Made by a program: the position numbers and the translations under genes. Shown here in pieces: positions 12,117 to 23,612 of a DNA stretch of 64,000 nucleotides; the first letter of the stretch is position 1, and every line of letters starts with the position of its first letter. This stretch comes from Plasmodium relictum (Eukaryota > Apicomplexa > Aconoidasida > Haemosporida > Plasmodiidae): contig NC_041686.1 of the NCBI RefSeq assembly GCF_900005765.1, forward strand, positions 620,001 through 684,000, given 5' to 3'. The notes beneath the pieces were generated by a model. It saw nothing but the letters and a program-made list of their open reading frames with translations. It was not told the DNA's origin and made no database searches.

Positions 12117-15100
12117 ATGACTATTAACAATTTTATGTTATCAGAAAGTTATGATAATATTATAAATGAGAAATATTTTCTAAAACAAGAGAAAAAAAAT
12201 GTTCATCGTATTGTTGATACATCTACAAAAAGTGAAGAAGAAAGTTTAAACTTTTGTTATCAAAGTAAATTAGATAACAAATATTTATCCTTAAATTATA
12301 TAATCGATAGGTTCATAAAAAAAAATAAGACATTTAATAAATACAACAAAAATATACTGGCCCTAAATCAGATTAATGAAAAATTCCATTTTTCAAGTAA
12401 TTATATTAGTAAGCTTATCAAAAAAAAAAAAAAATATATATATTTTCCAACAAAAATATCCAGAAATTTTAAAAAACTTAATTTTGATAATGAACAAATA
12501 GAGAATATAAGAAAATATAGAATACTTAAGAATATAAGGCAGATAATTCAGAGAGTAGAATGTAAAATATATTTTGAAAACCCTAAATATCATGAAAAAG
12601 GAAATATCAGGAAACTTGATTTAATAAATATTTTTTATCATAAGAAAATATCATTTAAAAAAAATAGAAACAGAAATTATTTCATAAATAAGAAATTTAT
12701 TATAAAGGATAAATTAAACAGAACTAAGGAAAATAAATATTTGAATTCACATAAAATTTATATGATGAATAGAAACGATGAAATTCATTCCAAAGACAAT
12801 AGTTTTCATAATGAAATAAAGAATATGGGAAAATATGGAAAAGAAAAATATGAAGAAAAGAAGAAAAAAAAAATTAGAGAAGAAAAAAGTTTAAACCATT
12901 GCAAAGTAGAGCCAAATAACGTAAGTACAAAAAATAAAGGTTCAATGATTGAATTAAAAAGAAAAAGTATAATTTCTTCTTCATCAGATATATGCATCGA
13001 TTCTTCAGAAGAAGGCTCAAAAAAAAAGCAAAAAGAAAAAAATATATATATTGGAAAGAACTTTAATAAAAAATATTTAAAATACATTAATTGTGATAAT
13101 AATATTTTTAATAAAAATAGATTAAAAAGAAAGACATCTTCAAATAATAAAACAATACGAAGTTTTCAAAATAATTCTTCAGAATATGAAACGTGCCCAT
13201 ACGTATCTGATTATACGAATAGCAATAAAATTTTATATTTAAGTAAGGAAGAAATAAAAAGCAAGTTGAAAATGAAAAATATGAACATGTTTTATGATAG
13301 TATTTTATACAGTAATATGATAAATTTAGATATAGAAACAAATGAAAAACGTTACTATTCTTCAGAAAAATTGAACAACAATGATAATACTAAAAATATT
13401 GATTTTTACAAAAAAAAAAATATTTCATTTGACGGAAATAAGAATATCAATCAAAGTAAAAATAATAATATAAATAATATAAAAAATAACTCATATTATT
13501 ATATGCACAACAATGAGTTTAAAAAAAAAGAGGGAAACAAAGATAACATAACTGATTGTTTTTTTGATAATGATGGAATAAATTTCTTAAATAAAAATAT
13601 TTTAGAAAAATCAAATAAAAATAATAGCTCTTTTAATAGTACTAAAAATCCCTGTTATATAGATTGTCTAAAAGGAAAAGATGAAGATATTCTGCTTAAA
13701 AATAAAAATATTTATGAGAAAAGTTACAACATGAATAAACATTATTTTAACAATGTACTGTTAAAATTTAAATCACTAGATAATTCCAGTGATGGTTGTA
13801 GTTTAAATACTACAGAATTTATAAAAAATATATCTAAAAGTGAAAATAATAAATTAAGTGACTCTTGCATTTATAAATATAATTTTAATTATCCTTCTTT
13901 TGATATAAATGCTTCTACTATTAAAAATGAAATGGAAAAAACAATTAATTTTAAAAGAAACCTTTTTTCTAATTACAAATCTTACATAAATAAAAAAATA
14001 AATTTATCATCATCTTATATGAACTATCATTCTAACAAATGTATTTCTGATTCTTACTGCGAAAAAGATATATATTTCAGTAAAAGGGATAATAGATTAC
14101 TTGTTCCTTTTGAAAGTTTAAAAAATTATAATGATGAATGTTTACCCAGTTATCATAATGATGCTACTCATTTTGAAAAAGAAAGAAAAATATTTTTTGA
14201 TTCCATTAAAAATATTATGTGCATAATGAAAGAAATAAAGAAAATTAGAAAAAATTTAAAAGAACAAAAAGGGTATTATTCTACCATAGTTGATGAAGAA
14301 AAAAAAAAGGATTTCAATGATCTGATAAAATATTTAACATACCAAAAAATAGTTAGAAAAGAATTAAAAAAATATTATTTTAATAAAATAAATAAATGCT
14401 TATTTACATTTTTGCTACGCAGTAACCATTTAAATTTTTCATTCTCGGAAAATGAGGCGTTATTATTAAAGAAATGGAGTAAATTAAGATACAAGAAAAG
14501 TAAAGAGAAAAATGTATATATAAAAATAAATCCTAAAGATAAAAAAGCAGAAAATGAAACAATTGAAAAAATGAAAAGAATTAATGATTTATATGATATG
14601 GAAACATCTTTTCTTTATAAAAACAGTATTTCCAATTCAAATAACTACAAACAAAAAAAAAATAAAAGGAGAATCAATAAAAATTATACTATAAATAACA
14701 ATATTAAAGAAGAAATAAATTCCCATAAAATTAACAATAAAAGATTATTGTCATCATTAAATGCATATATAAACAAGACAAAAACAAGTAATTTTTTTGA
14801 TAGTGATAATAAAAATATTAATGGAAATTCTTTTGAATCACCTTTTAAATTTTGTGAAAGCAATAAAACTAACATATTTGATATTTTTTTATTTTTAAAA
14901 AATACAAAATTAAAAAATATACAAAACAAATTTAAAAAAAAATTGAAAAGTAAATGCATATATTTATCAAAAATTAATGATTTCAATAAGATGTTGTCTT
15001 ATATAAAATATATTTTTATGAAATTTTTAAAGAAAGAAGTTAGTGATATTGATAGTATATATATAAATGATTGTTTTATAAATTATGTTATATGCTTTTT

Positions 15101-16664
15101 TTTATCCTTGCTATTGTTTATTTTTAAAAACGTTCATACAATAAAAATAATAAGATGCCATTTATATTATTCTTATTTTATGATATTTTTAAATTACTTT
15201 AAGAGTAATAATTTGAAATATGTGCATTTTAAATGCAATAATATTATAGATGATAAAATAGTTGATATAGACAACTATAATAAATGTAATCAAAACTTTA
15301 TAGTATATTTTAACGCAAATTATATTAAGAAACAAAATCGTGATTGTGATAAAAAGAAAAAAAATAATAAAAATAAAGTAGAAAATTTATGTATGAATAA
15401 TGATACATTCGAAAATTCTTCCAAAAAAAAGGTCAGTAAAATAAAAAATAAAAAAAATAGTTTTTATGATAAAAATAAAAAAGATTTAATTTTTTTTGAC
15501 CAATATGGTTTTTACGATTATTTTTCAATGAAACAAAAAAAAAAAAAAATATCTTGTTTTTCTGATGATTTAAAAAGTGAAAATTTAGGTAGAATATCAT
15601 TAAATAAAGAAAATATTAATATAAAAAAGAAATATAATAATAGAGATAAAGAAAATTTTTTATTTCATTTTATAAGAAAGGAGTGCGACAATAATTTATA
15701 CAAAGAAACAAATGGTGTAAATAGTGAAGAAAATTTGAATAATTCAATAGAACCAATTAAGTTGGAACTATTCAGTGAATCCAGAATTGATAATGAAGAA
15801 AAAAATGAACTAAAAGAATTGAGTAACCCATTGAAAATAAATGAGGAAGTAGAAAATAAAAAAGAAAATAGTGAATATAATGAAATTAATACATATAATA
15901 TACATAGTTCCTCATGTAATGAAGAAAATGATTCAGAAGATTCTTTACAAGAATTAAATGAATGCGTTTCTAGTTTTACTAGGAAGTCATTGGATTACAT
16001 GGATTTGAATAAAATAAAAGTTTTAAAATTATGTTCTAATAAATTAAATGACAATGCACTTATGTATATTTCTACATTAATAAAAAAAAATAAATTAAAT
16101 AATATGAGAATATTAGATTTAAGATGGAATAACTTCACTTATAAAAGTTTAATAACATTATCATTTGCCTTAACAAATACAGTAAAGAGTGATTCCTTCA
16201 CTACTAAAAAAGTCAAAAAATTAAAGTTGCGTAAATTATTATTATCTGGGAATAACATTAACAGCTCACTATATTCTTCTTTTTTATCTAGTTTTTGTAC
16301 ATGCAATTTCGTAGTAGTTGAAACATTAGACTTTTCCATGAATAAAATTGATAACGAAAGTTTTCCAATTACTTATAAATATTTCAAGCACATATTACAA
16401 TTACAAAAACATAAAAAACAAAAAAATAAAATTCATGATGTATTTATAAACTTAGACCATAATAATTTAAAAAATTCGATTTATATTAATAAACTAATAA
16501 AGCTTTTAAAAAAATTTCCTATCAAAAATTACAGAGAAAAGGGGTTAAGACATCATAAAAATAGCAAAGAACAACGTGTAGTATTAAGTTTACAATATAA
16601 TAATATAAAAAATACGAATGCATATGAAGTTTATGAATGCTTTAAAGAAAGAATTAAAATTTAA
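12117..16664 (+). CDS. large Asn/Lys-rich leucine-rich-repeat protein
   Basis: Single exon of 1515 aa with no signal peptide. The first roughly 900 residues are mostly low-complexity Asn/Lys/Ser, with a basic helical stretch around residues 690-800. Leucine-rich repeats occur in two blocks. An earlier one at about 970-1065 includes VHTIKIIRCHLYYSYF and LKYVHFKCNNIIDDKI. A clear C-terminal block at about 1295-1500 includes KIKVLKLCSNKLNDNALMYI, MRILDLRWNNFTYKSLITL, LRKLLLSGNNINSSLYS and VETLDFSMNKIDNESF, ending in a putative cap (VVLSLQYNNIKNTNAYEVYE). The LxLxxNxL spacing of about 28 residues resembles RNI/Tropomodulin-type LRRs. Roughly 230 low-complexity residues split the repeat domain. 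Such domains bind proteins; the partner is unknown. It is convergent with the NUMOD3-like gene. Confidence 0.85.
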   Translation: MTINNFMLSESYDNIINEKYFLKQEKKNVHRIVDTSTKSEEESLNFCYQSKLDNKYLSLNYIIDRFIKKNKTFNKYNKNILALNQINEKFHFSSNYISKLIKKKKKYIYFPTKISRNFKKLNFDNEQIENIRKYRILKNIRQIIQRVECKIYFENPKYHEKGNIRKLDLINIFYHKKISFKKNRNRNYFINKKFIIKDKLNRTKENKYLNSHKIYMMNRNDEIHSKDNSFHNEIKNMGKYGKEKYEEKKKKKIREEKSLNHCKVEPNNVSTKNKGSMIELKRKSIISSSSDICIDSSEEGSKKKQKEKNIYIGKNFNKKYLKYINCDNNIFNKNRLKRKTSSNNKTIRSFQNNSSEYETCPYVSDYTNSNKILYLSKEEIKSKLKMKNMNMFYDSILYSNMINLDIETNEKRYYSSEKLNNNDNTKNIDFYKKKNISFDGNKNINQSKNNNINNIKNNSYYYMHNNEFKKKEGNKDNITDCFFDNDGINFLNKNILEKSNKNNSSFNSTKNPCYIDCLKGKDEDILLKNKNIYEKSYNMNKHYFNNVLLKFKSLDNSSDGCSLNTTEFIKNISKSENNKLSDSCIYKYNFNYPSFDINASTIKNEMEKTINFKRNLFSNYKSYINKKINLSSSYMNYHSNKCISDSYCEKDIYFSKRDNRLLVPFESLKNYNDECLPSYHNDATHFEKERKIFFDSIKNIMCIMKEIKKIRKNLKEQKGYYSTIVDEEKKKDFNDLIKYLTYQKIVRKELKKYYFNKINKCLFTFLLRSNHLNFSFSENEALLLKKWSKLRYKKSKEKNVYIKINPKDKKAENETIEKMKRINDLYDMETSFLYKNSISNSNNYKQKKNKRRINKNYTINNNIKEEINSHKINNKRLLSSLNAYINKTKTSNFFDSDNKNINGNSFESPFKFCESNKTNIFDIFLFLKNTKLKNIQNKFKKKLKSKCIYLSKINDFNKMLSYIKYIFMKFLKKEVSDIDSIYINDCFINYVICFFLSLLLFIFKNVHTIKIIRCHLYYSYFMIFLNYFKSNNLKYVHFKCNNIIDDKIVDIDNYNKCNQNFIVYFNANYIKKQNRDCDKKKKNNKNKVENLCMNNDTFENSSKKKVSKIKNKKNSFYDKNKKDLIFFDQYGFYDYFSMKQKKKKISCFSDDLKSENLGRISLNKENINIKKKYNNRDKENFLFHFIRKECDNNLYKETNGVNSEENLNNSIEPIKLELFSESRIDNEEKNELKELSNPLKINEEVENKKENSEYNEINTYNIHSSSCNEENDSEDSLQELNECVSSFTRKSLDYMDLNKIKVLKLCSNKLNDNALMYISTLIKKNKLNNMRILDLRWNNFTYKSLITLSFALTNTVKSDSFTTKKVKKLKLRKLLLSGNNINSSLYSSFLSSFCTCNFVVVETLDFSMNKIDNESFPITYKYFKHILQLQKHKKQKNKIHDVFINLDHNNLKNSIYINKLIKLLKKFPIKNYREKGLRHHKNSKEQRVVLSLQYNNIKNTNAYEVYECFKERIKI

Positions 16665-17078
16665 AGATAATTATCAGAGTTAATAGAAAAAAAGAATATA
16701 AAAAAAATGAAATAAGGAGTAAATATTTATTTAAGAAAATATGTAGACATATATATGAAATATGATATTTTTCATATATATACATACACAAAACAAAACA
16801 AAAAAAAAAAAAAAAAATAGAATAGAATAAAGTAAAATAAATAAAAATAAGGTGGGAAATAAATGAAGAAAATAATAAGATAACAAGTAATTTTAACATA
16901 TTTCATATTAATACATAAGAAAAAGATGAAAAAAAAAATTAAATATAAATAAAGTATTTAGTGTTTAAAAAAAAAAAATAGTAACTTTAAATCAAGTTTA
17001 TAATATTTTTTTAAGTTTAAAAAGAAAAGCAAATATTAACTTTTTACAATTAATTTTTTTTTTATTCATTCCATATAT
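16665..17078. other. convergent 3' spacer
   Basis: This 414-bp spacer lies between the stop codons of the LRR gene and the NUMOD3-like gene. It contains both 3' UTRs and an A20-class homopolymer near 16800. A small terminal exon of the - strand gene could lie here (see that gene), but no good acceptor was found. Confidence 0.6.
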
Positions 17079-18588
17079 TTATAAATTTGTACTTACACTT
17101 AAATTCTCTATTTTGTTTAAATATGATAAAGAATTTTGAAATTCATTTTTATCCAAAATACTATCATAGATGTTTTTCCATTTTTCTTTATAGTTTTCCT
17201 TGTCTTTTTTTTTTTTTTTTTTGTTTCTTAGTTTTTCTTTATGTATATTAGGGAAGCATCTTATTTTGGGAGCACACATACCTAACTAAAAAGTAATGAA
17301 AATAAATTCACAATTAACACTTTTTCAATAAATTAAATAGACAAATTTTTAATTATTTAAATATATACTTAGAAAATGTTCATTTTTAAATAGTATAAAA
17401 ATGATTTAAAAAATAATTTACATTTTTATTTTATACCTTTTTAAATAGCATCAAATTTTGAATATAATTTAAGTTTGGATTTAATCCAACTTGTAATTTT
17501 CGTTTTTTATAATTATCTTTTATTGCCTGCAATGTCTTTTGTTTGTAGTCTTCTTCTTTCCATTTTTGTTTTATTATCTCAGAAATTTTTTTTCTTCTTT
17601 CTAAACTAAATGGTTTTCTATTACTTAACATTTTATCTCTAAATTCTTTTATCTTCCATTTTTCTTTTAATATTAATGATTTTTTTTTTTTGGTATTTTC
17701 ATCTTGGTTAAAAATTCTCGCTTTTTCTAAAATTTTCTCTCTATATTTTTCATCTGTCCATTTTAACTTTATTTTATAAGATAATAATTTTTTTGTTTTC
17801 TCTGAATGCTTAAATTTTTTTTTACCTTGTAATAGCTTCCTCCTTTCTTCTTCATTTTTCCATCTCAACTTTGCTAAATCAGATAATTTTTTCCTGATTG
17901 AATCATCCTTTAGATGCTTTTTATTTTCATCTTTTTTAAAGTTATTTTTCTCTAAAGCATATGCTTCTTCACCTATTATATTATGAATAATTTCATTTTT
18001 TTCATTTGAAAAATTATTTGTTTCATTTTTATTTATGAAATTAGCTTTGTCATTTTTAACTATTTCTTTTATTTCATTATATGATTCTGTATTTTCTGCC
18101 TCTTTATTTTTATCAATATTTTCTTCATTTTTTTTCTTTCTTTCTACTTTTTTTATCTTTTCTATATGTTCCTTTTGCTCATATTTACAAGTTTTTTTTT
18201 TTTTTTTTTTTTTTCTTGATATGTTTTTCACTGCTTCTACTCCTTTGTATAATGTTGTTTTATTTTCATTCTTGCTTTCAACATCTTCATTATTTTTATA
18301 TTTCGTTAAATGCATAATTAGTTTTTTTGTTCTATTTTTACTATTTACAACTTTTTTTTTATAATGATTACATTTGTTCTTGCAGTATTCTCTATATTCT
18401 TTATTTAAGTATTTTATTTTATGGTTTCTTCTTGGAAAAGTAAAATTTTCGTTAAATGATTTATTAGATATAAAAAAATGAATAATTAAACGTTTTTTTA
18501 TATCTACTCCATATGAATTCATAAAACATATATAAAATATTAGCAAATAAAATACATAAGTAAGAAATCTACTTAAATATTTAAACAT
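17079..18588 (-). CDS. secreted or apicoplast-targeted protein with four NUMOD3-like repeats
   Basis: Two exons, 17437-18588 and 17079-17285, joined in phase 0 (AAG|GTATAA donor), give about 452 aa. Residues 5-28 form a hydrophobic signal sequence, followed by a long basic, acid-poor stretch typical of apicoplast transit peptides. A charged linker leads to four tandem motifs at about residues 232-356: IRKKLSDLAKLRWKNEEERR, KLLSYKIKLKWTDEKYREKI, KKSLILKEKWKIKEFRDKML and RKKISEIIKQKWKEEDYKQK. Consensus K-K-x-S-x-x-x-K-x-K-W-x-(D/E)-x-x-x-R-x-K-x-L recalls NUMOD3, a DNA-binding module of homing endonucleases also found alone in plant plastid proteins. No nuclease domain is present. Inference: a nucleic-acid-binding apicoplast protein. 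Near the 3' end a strong GTAAGT donor at 17096 could remove the last six codons if an unseen third exon exists. Confidence 0.7.
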
Positions 18589-19868
18589 ATTAACTATAAC
18601 AATAGTTTATTATCATTTTTTTTTTTATTTTGACTCTCTAAATCTCCTAAAATTTAAAAGAATTATTTCTTCCATTTTTTTAAAAGCACAGTAGGCTCAT
18701 TTTTATTAATTTTTTTTTATTAAATATATTTATGACTTTAAAAAAAAAAAAAACTTAAAATATGCAGTTTTTTTATTAATCATCATTTTTTTTTTTATAA
18801 AGTTTCTTTTAAGAAATAGGTAAGGTATTTATCGCATTAATAAATATATTATGTAAAAAATTCTTATTTTATATGAATGTTAAAAATTTTTTTAAAATTT
18901 AATTATTAGAAAAAATTTTAGAAATGGATGTTTTATAATTAATATATATAAAAAAAAATTAATTTTCAGAGTAGTAAATATTATTGTAACATAATAATTT
19001 TATACTTTTTATCAATTTTTAAATTTTACAAAAATAATATATTTAAAATAAAAAGAAAAATAATGAAAAGCAATGAAAAATGAAACATACCTATATTACA
19101 AAAAAAAAAAAAAAATCAGTATTCTTTATATTTATTGTGTTTTATTATGAATGCATTATAAATTCGAAGGTTATTTATTTCCTTAATTTTTTATGTCTTA
19201 AATCTTTAAATTATAATTTTGCAAAATAGGTAGCTTTTGAATAACTATCTATATAATTATTTAATTTTTTTTTTCTTTTCTTCAGAAATAGGAACATTTT
19301 GTTTTTATTGTACATTTTGCTTCATACTTTTTTTAAATGTGAATTTTAACATTTAATAGAAAAAAATTGAAAATTACATGAGAAAAAAAAAATATATATA
19401 TGAAAAACTAAATTATTTCATTTTATTCATTATGGAAAAGTAATTTTAAAAAAAGAATAAAATAAAAAAAAAAAAAAAAGAAAAAATGAAACATAATTTC
19501 CTATATTTATAGTACATATGCACAAACATCCTATTTTCTTAGATTTAAAAAAAAATTAACTTTTTTTTTTGACATTTAATAAAATTTTTATCAATGCAAT
19601 CTTTAGCAATTTGGAATGAAAATTAAAAAAAAGTATGTGCAAAAATAATGATGATCTTAAAAAAAAGTGAAAAGTACAGAATAAAACACTATTTTGCATT
19701 AACCTTAAAAAATAATGATACTGTAGGAAAAAGAACATATTTATTTAAAAATTAAAAAATATATAAATTTTAAGATTTACGTATGCAAGTTGATATATAC
19801 AAAAGTAAAAAAAAAAAAAAAAAGAAAAATAATGTTGTATATTTATTTTAATAAATAAATTTTCTCCT
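18589..19868. other. intergenic spacer
   Basis: This is the promoter region of the NUMOD3-like gene and the 3' flank of H2A.Z, both transcribed on the - strand. It holds A/T homopolymers only; no coding signal was seen. Confidence 0.7.
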
Positions 19869-20088
19869 TCAATTTTTTTTGGGTTTTTTGGTAGCTGTAG
19901 GTGGAACTGGTACTTTATTCATTAAAGCTTTGTGTATATGAGGAATAACACCACCACCTGCTATTGTTGCTTTTATAAGTGTATCCAATTCTTCATCACC
20001 TATATGAAACAAAAGAATTATTTAAATATTATACTTTTATATATTAAAAATTGAAATATAAAATACTTTTATGAATGCATTTACAAAT

Positions 20089-20123
<35 letters not shown>

Positions 20124-20788
20124 CTTTTGTATATTTCTTTATTTAATGAAGCATTCATTAATGTGAAAAAAAAAAAATTATAAATTACCTCTGATAGCTA
20201 GTTGTAAATGTCTGGGTGTAATTCTCTTAACTTTCAAATCTTTTGTTGCATTTCCTGCTAACTCTAAAACTTCAGCAGTTAAGTACTCTAAAATAGCTGC
20301 AGCATAAACAGCAGCAGTTGATCCAACTCTTCCATCTGATGATATTCGGCACTTTAACATTCTGTGCACTCTACCAACAGGAAACTGTAAGCCAGCCCTT
20401 GATGCGCGGGATAATGGAGCCTTTTTAGTTTTACCTGACCCTGTGTAAAAAAAAAAATTGAATGTTACATAAACATATTTCTGGTGCTTATTTCTTCAAA
20501 AAATTGAATGATTTTATAAATATACTTTTTTTTATAAAAAGAAAAAAAGTAAAATAATTTAAATAAACAATAATGTAGTTCATACACAATTCAGTATTTT
20601 TTTTTTTTTTAAATAAAATTGTGTACATTTTTCTAAGTAAACGAATATATGCACTTATTTATTTACATATATATACTTTATTTTTTTAAAATTTAACCTG
20701 TTTTCCCTTTTCCTCCTTTACCAAGACCAAGAACTTTTCCACCAACTTTTCCTCCCACTTTACCACACACTTTTCCTGCTACTTCCAT
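19869..20788 (-). CDS. H2A.Z: histone variant H2A.Z
   Basis: Three exons, 20698-20788, 20189-20440 and 19869-19999, join in phase to 157 aa, about the size of Plasmodium H2A.Z. The N-terminal tail is a run of GKVGGKV-type repeats with many acetylatable lysines. The core has [20 protein letters not shown], the acidic-patch helix region [40 protein letters not shown] and [14 protein letters not shown], all diagnostic of the H2A.Z rather than canonical H2A class. It forms nucleosomes, in Plasmodium typically with H2B.Z, over A/T-rich promoters in the nucleus. Intron 2 contains a TA microsatellite at about 20093-20120. The coding sequence is clearly richer in G+C than its surroundings. A 5' UTR intron is likely (see separate entry). 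Confidence 0.97.
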
Positions 20789-20866
20789 GTTTATTTAAGT
20801 TAAAGATATATTATTAAAAAAAAAGTAAAGAAATAAAAATTTATACAAAAAAATTAAGAATATTTT

Positions 20867-21260
20867 CTAAAAAAAGGAAAGTTATATTCAAATAAAAAAA
20901 ATTATAATTTTTTATTTATATATATTTGTAAAAAAAAAAATTTTTAATTTTTAATATAATATTATTAGATAAAAAAAAAATTTACATAAATATTTTTATT
21001 AAATATTCTTATAATTTTATTTATAATTTGAACAATTATATACAAAAAAAAAAAATTTTAAATGCTTTCAAAATTTTTTTTTTTTTTAAATGCTTGTCAA
21101 GTATAATATGCAAAAAATAATTTTAATGTAGTATTGTTTTTTTTTTAAAATAGTTTTTGCATTTATTTTTACTTAAAGTTATAAAAAATATATAAATAAA
21201 AAAAAAATTTAAGACATTTTACTCAATTAAAAAAAAAAGTATTCGTATCGTCGCACTTAC
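20867..21260 (-). other. putative 5' UTR intron of H2A.Z
   Basis: On the - strand TTTATGCGAT|GTAAGTGCG gives a near-ideal donor, with the leader exon ending at 21261. TTCCTTTTTTTAG|AAAATATTC gives a good acceptor, with the next exon starting at 20866, 78 nt before the ATG. The donor lies in an isolated patch of higher G+C (21241-21267). Confidence 0.4.
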
Positions 21261-22511
21261 ATCGCATAAATAAAAAATGTTCCAAATTATTATTTCGATA
21301 ATTCTGGATTTTCAATAAAATAGCAATTTCATATTTTTAAGCTTTTTTTTTTTTTAAATCTTCATCTCGAGCATAATAATAAAAATGTTAATTTTTTGAT
21401 ACATTTCTTATAAATTACATCTATTTAAATATATTTAATGTTAGTTTTTTAATTTTTTTTTAATTTTTTCCATTTTTATATATTGAAAGATATATTTTCA
21501 AATTTTATAATCGTTGAATTAAAAGTATAATTTTATCTTTTAATTTGTAAACTGAATGATAGTATAAAATAATTAGATTTAAGCGGCAATTTAAGAAAAG
21601 ATTAAAAAAATACTAAAACTTTCACATATTCATATTCTTAAAATGTTTAAAATGAAAAAAATATATATTAATTATGAATTAAATAAGTATTAAAAAAGTT
21701 TGTAGATATTTATTTAGCAAAAAAAAAAATATATATTGGAAAATGTACGTATATTCTTTATGCTAATGTATATAATGTTATGTTTTAGCCTTATTATTAT
21801 AGTCTATTTTAATATCTTTTTAATGATTAAATTTTTGTATTGTGTTATAATTTTTTTTTTCTTAATTTTTAAAATAAATTTAAAAAAATTTATATTTTCA
21901 TTTTTTATCTAAAATTAGTTAAAATTGTAATATATATGTCTATGTGTAAAAAGTTTAATAAAATTCTTAAAAAAGAAAAAAGAAAGCGTATATAATATTC
22001 TTTTTAGTTTTGAATAATAACAATTCATTTTTATAAAATATTAAAAAAGTATATGCATATGTATTATTGAAATATATTTAAAAAATAATTTGAAGAAACG
22101 TAAAAATAAAAAAAATATTATTTTTTCGATTTTTAATTATAAGTATCAATAAAATGATTCTTTTTCTTTATCCTTTTATACGGGAATTGTAATGATAATT
22201 TTTTTAATTTTTTTATAGTAATGAAAGTAAAATTTTTTTTGTCTTATATAATATTCTACTTATAAAGATGTTAATATATATAAAACTTAAAATATTTTTA
22301 CTTCTGTTAATAGATATGCATTTCTATTTTAATTAAAAAATAATACATGGCTCATTTTCTAATAATAAAATAGTCAAATAAAGTTTTTATTACAGTATTT
22401 TCCTTTTTGTTATATATATATATATATATTTTTTTCGTAATCAGAAAAAAAAATAAAATAAATGAGCACAATTTTGGGATTTAAATTGAATTAATATAAA
22501 CTTGAGTTTAT

Positions 22512-22531
22512 TTAAGTTTATATAAACTTAA
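22512..22531. repeat. 20-bp perfect palindrome
   Basis: The sequence TTAAGTTTATATAAACTTAA equals its own reverse complement. Immediately upstream, ATAAACTTGAGTTTAT (22493-22510 area) is a near-palindrome built from the same AAACTT half-site, so the two form a compact cluster. Confidence 0.7.
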
Positions 22532-23612
22532 TTAAAAAAGCACGTTTTATTGGTAAGTTACTTATATGTTTTATTAATAATATTTTTTGTTTTTTAAAAA
22601 AACTTTTTAAAAATATTGTATGAAGGCGATATTTTTTATATTATCTTATAATAAAATTAAATTTGCATAAAATGAAAATCATAATAAGCTAAAAATTATA
22701 ATGTGTAAGATGGTTAAAAATAATTCAAAATAAAATGAAAGTGTAAAATTAATTATTAAGGTGTAACAATATATAAATAGTATTAAATTATACCAGTTAC
22801 AATAAAAATAAAAATCCTTGAACATCTATTAAAATAGAACAAAATAAAATATACTTAAAGAAGGAATTATGCAAATAATTATTATAATTGCTCACTATAA
22901 AAGAAAATATAATATAAATAAAAAAAATTATTGTTAAAATGATATATATCAAATTAAACTCTAGAAAATTTTAATAAAAAAAAAGTCAACAATTTTTATT
23001 TTTATATATGAGGAAATATGAAAAAAGGAAATAACTGTATAATTATATAAAGAGCTCTAAAATTAATATTATGAATTTGTGCATTTTTTAACTTAAATAT
23101 AACAGAAGTAACGTAATAATATTGTGTACCTATATATATATTTAAAATTACATGTACTTTGTTCTTTATAAAAAAATTATTCATTTTTTTTAAAATATAA
23201 ATAAGTATTCGTCTTTTTGGTTTTATATAAAATGTTTCTTTACATAATTCAATGATTTATGCATGAAGTTTTTATAAGTATAAATATGTTTCAATTGGTA
23301 TTTTATATATAAAAAAAAAAAAAATATAATTTCTAATTAATCAATTATATTTATTTTTTGTGTTTGAGTGCAATGATAAATAATATTTTAACAAAAAAAA
23401 AAAAAAAAAATGTACAAATACATATAAATAAAATCTATTGTATAAGTTTTGTTTATGTTTAATTAATTTATACTCCAATATAAGTGTCAGTATTATTTAA
23501 AAAAAAAGTGCAGTAAAATAAATAGATAAAGGATATGATATGTTTACAATTATCTATATAAATATATATACGAATAAGAAATATATAATAATTATAATAT
23601 ATATAATATGAA

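Larger units (their letters stand above)
20789..23612. other. intergenic region between H2A.Z and DOZI
   Basis: This 2.8 kb stretch carries the H2A.Z promoter and leader and the 3' UTR of DOZI, both on the - strand. No credible ORF was found. It contains a cluster of AAGTTTATA inverted repeats, including a perfect 20-bp palindrome at 22512-22531. Confidence 0.7.

Noticed and set aside
17437-17900. Homing endonuclease
   Set aside because: Only the NUMOD3-like DNA-binding motifs are present; no GIY-YIG, HNH or LAGLIDADG catalytic motif and no mobile-intron context.
18035-18364. 109-codon + strand ORF rich in Phe/Ser/Leu
   Set aside because: It is the complement of the Lys/Glu/Asn-rich linker of the NUMOD3-like gene; poly-Phe is the shadow of poly-Lys.
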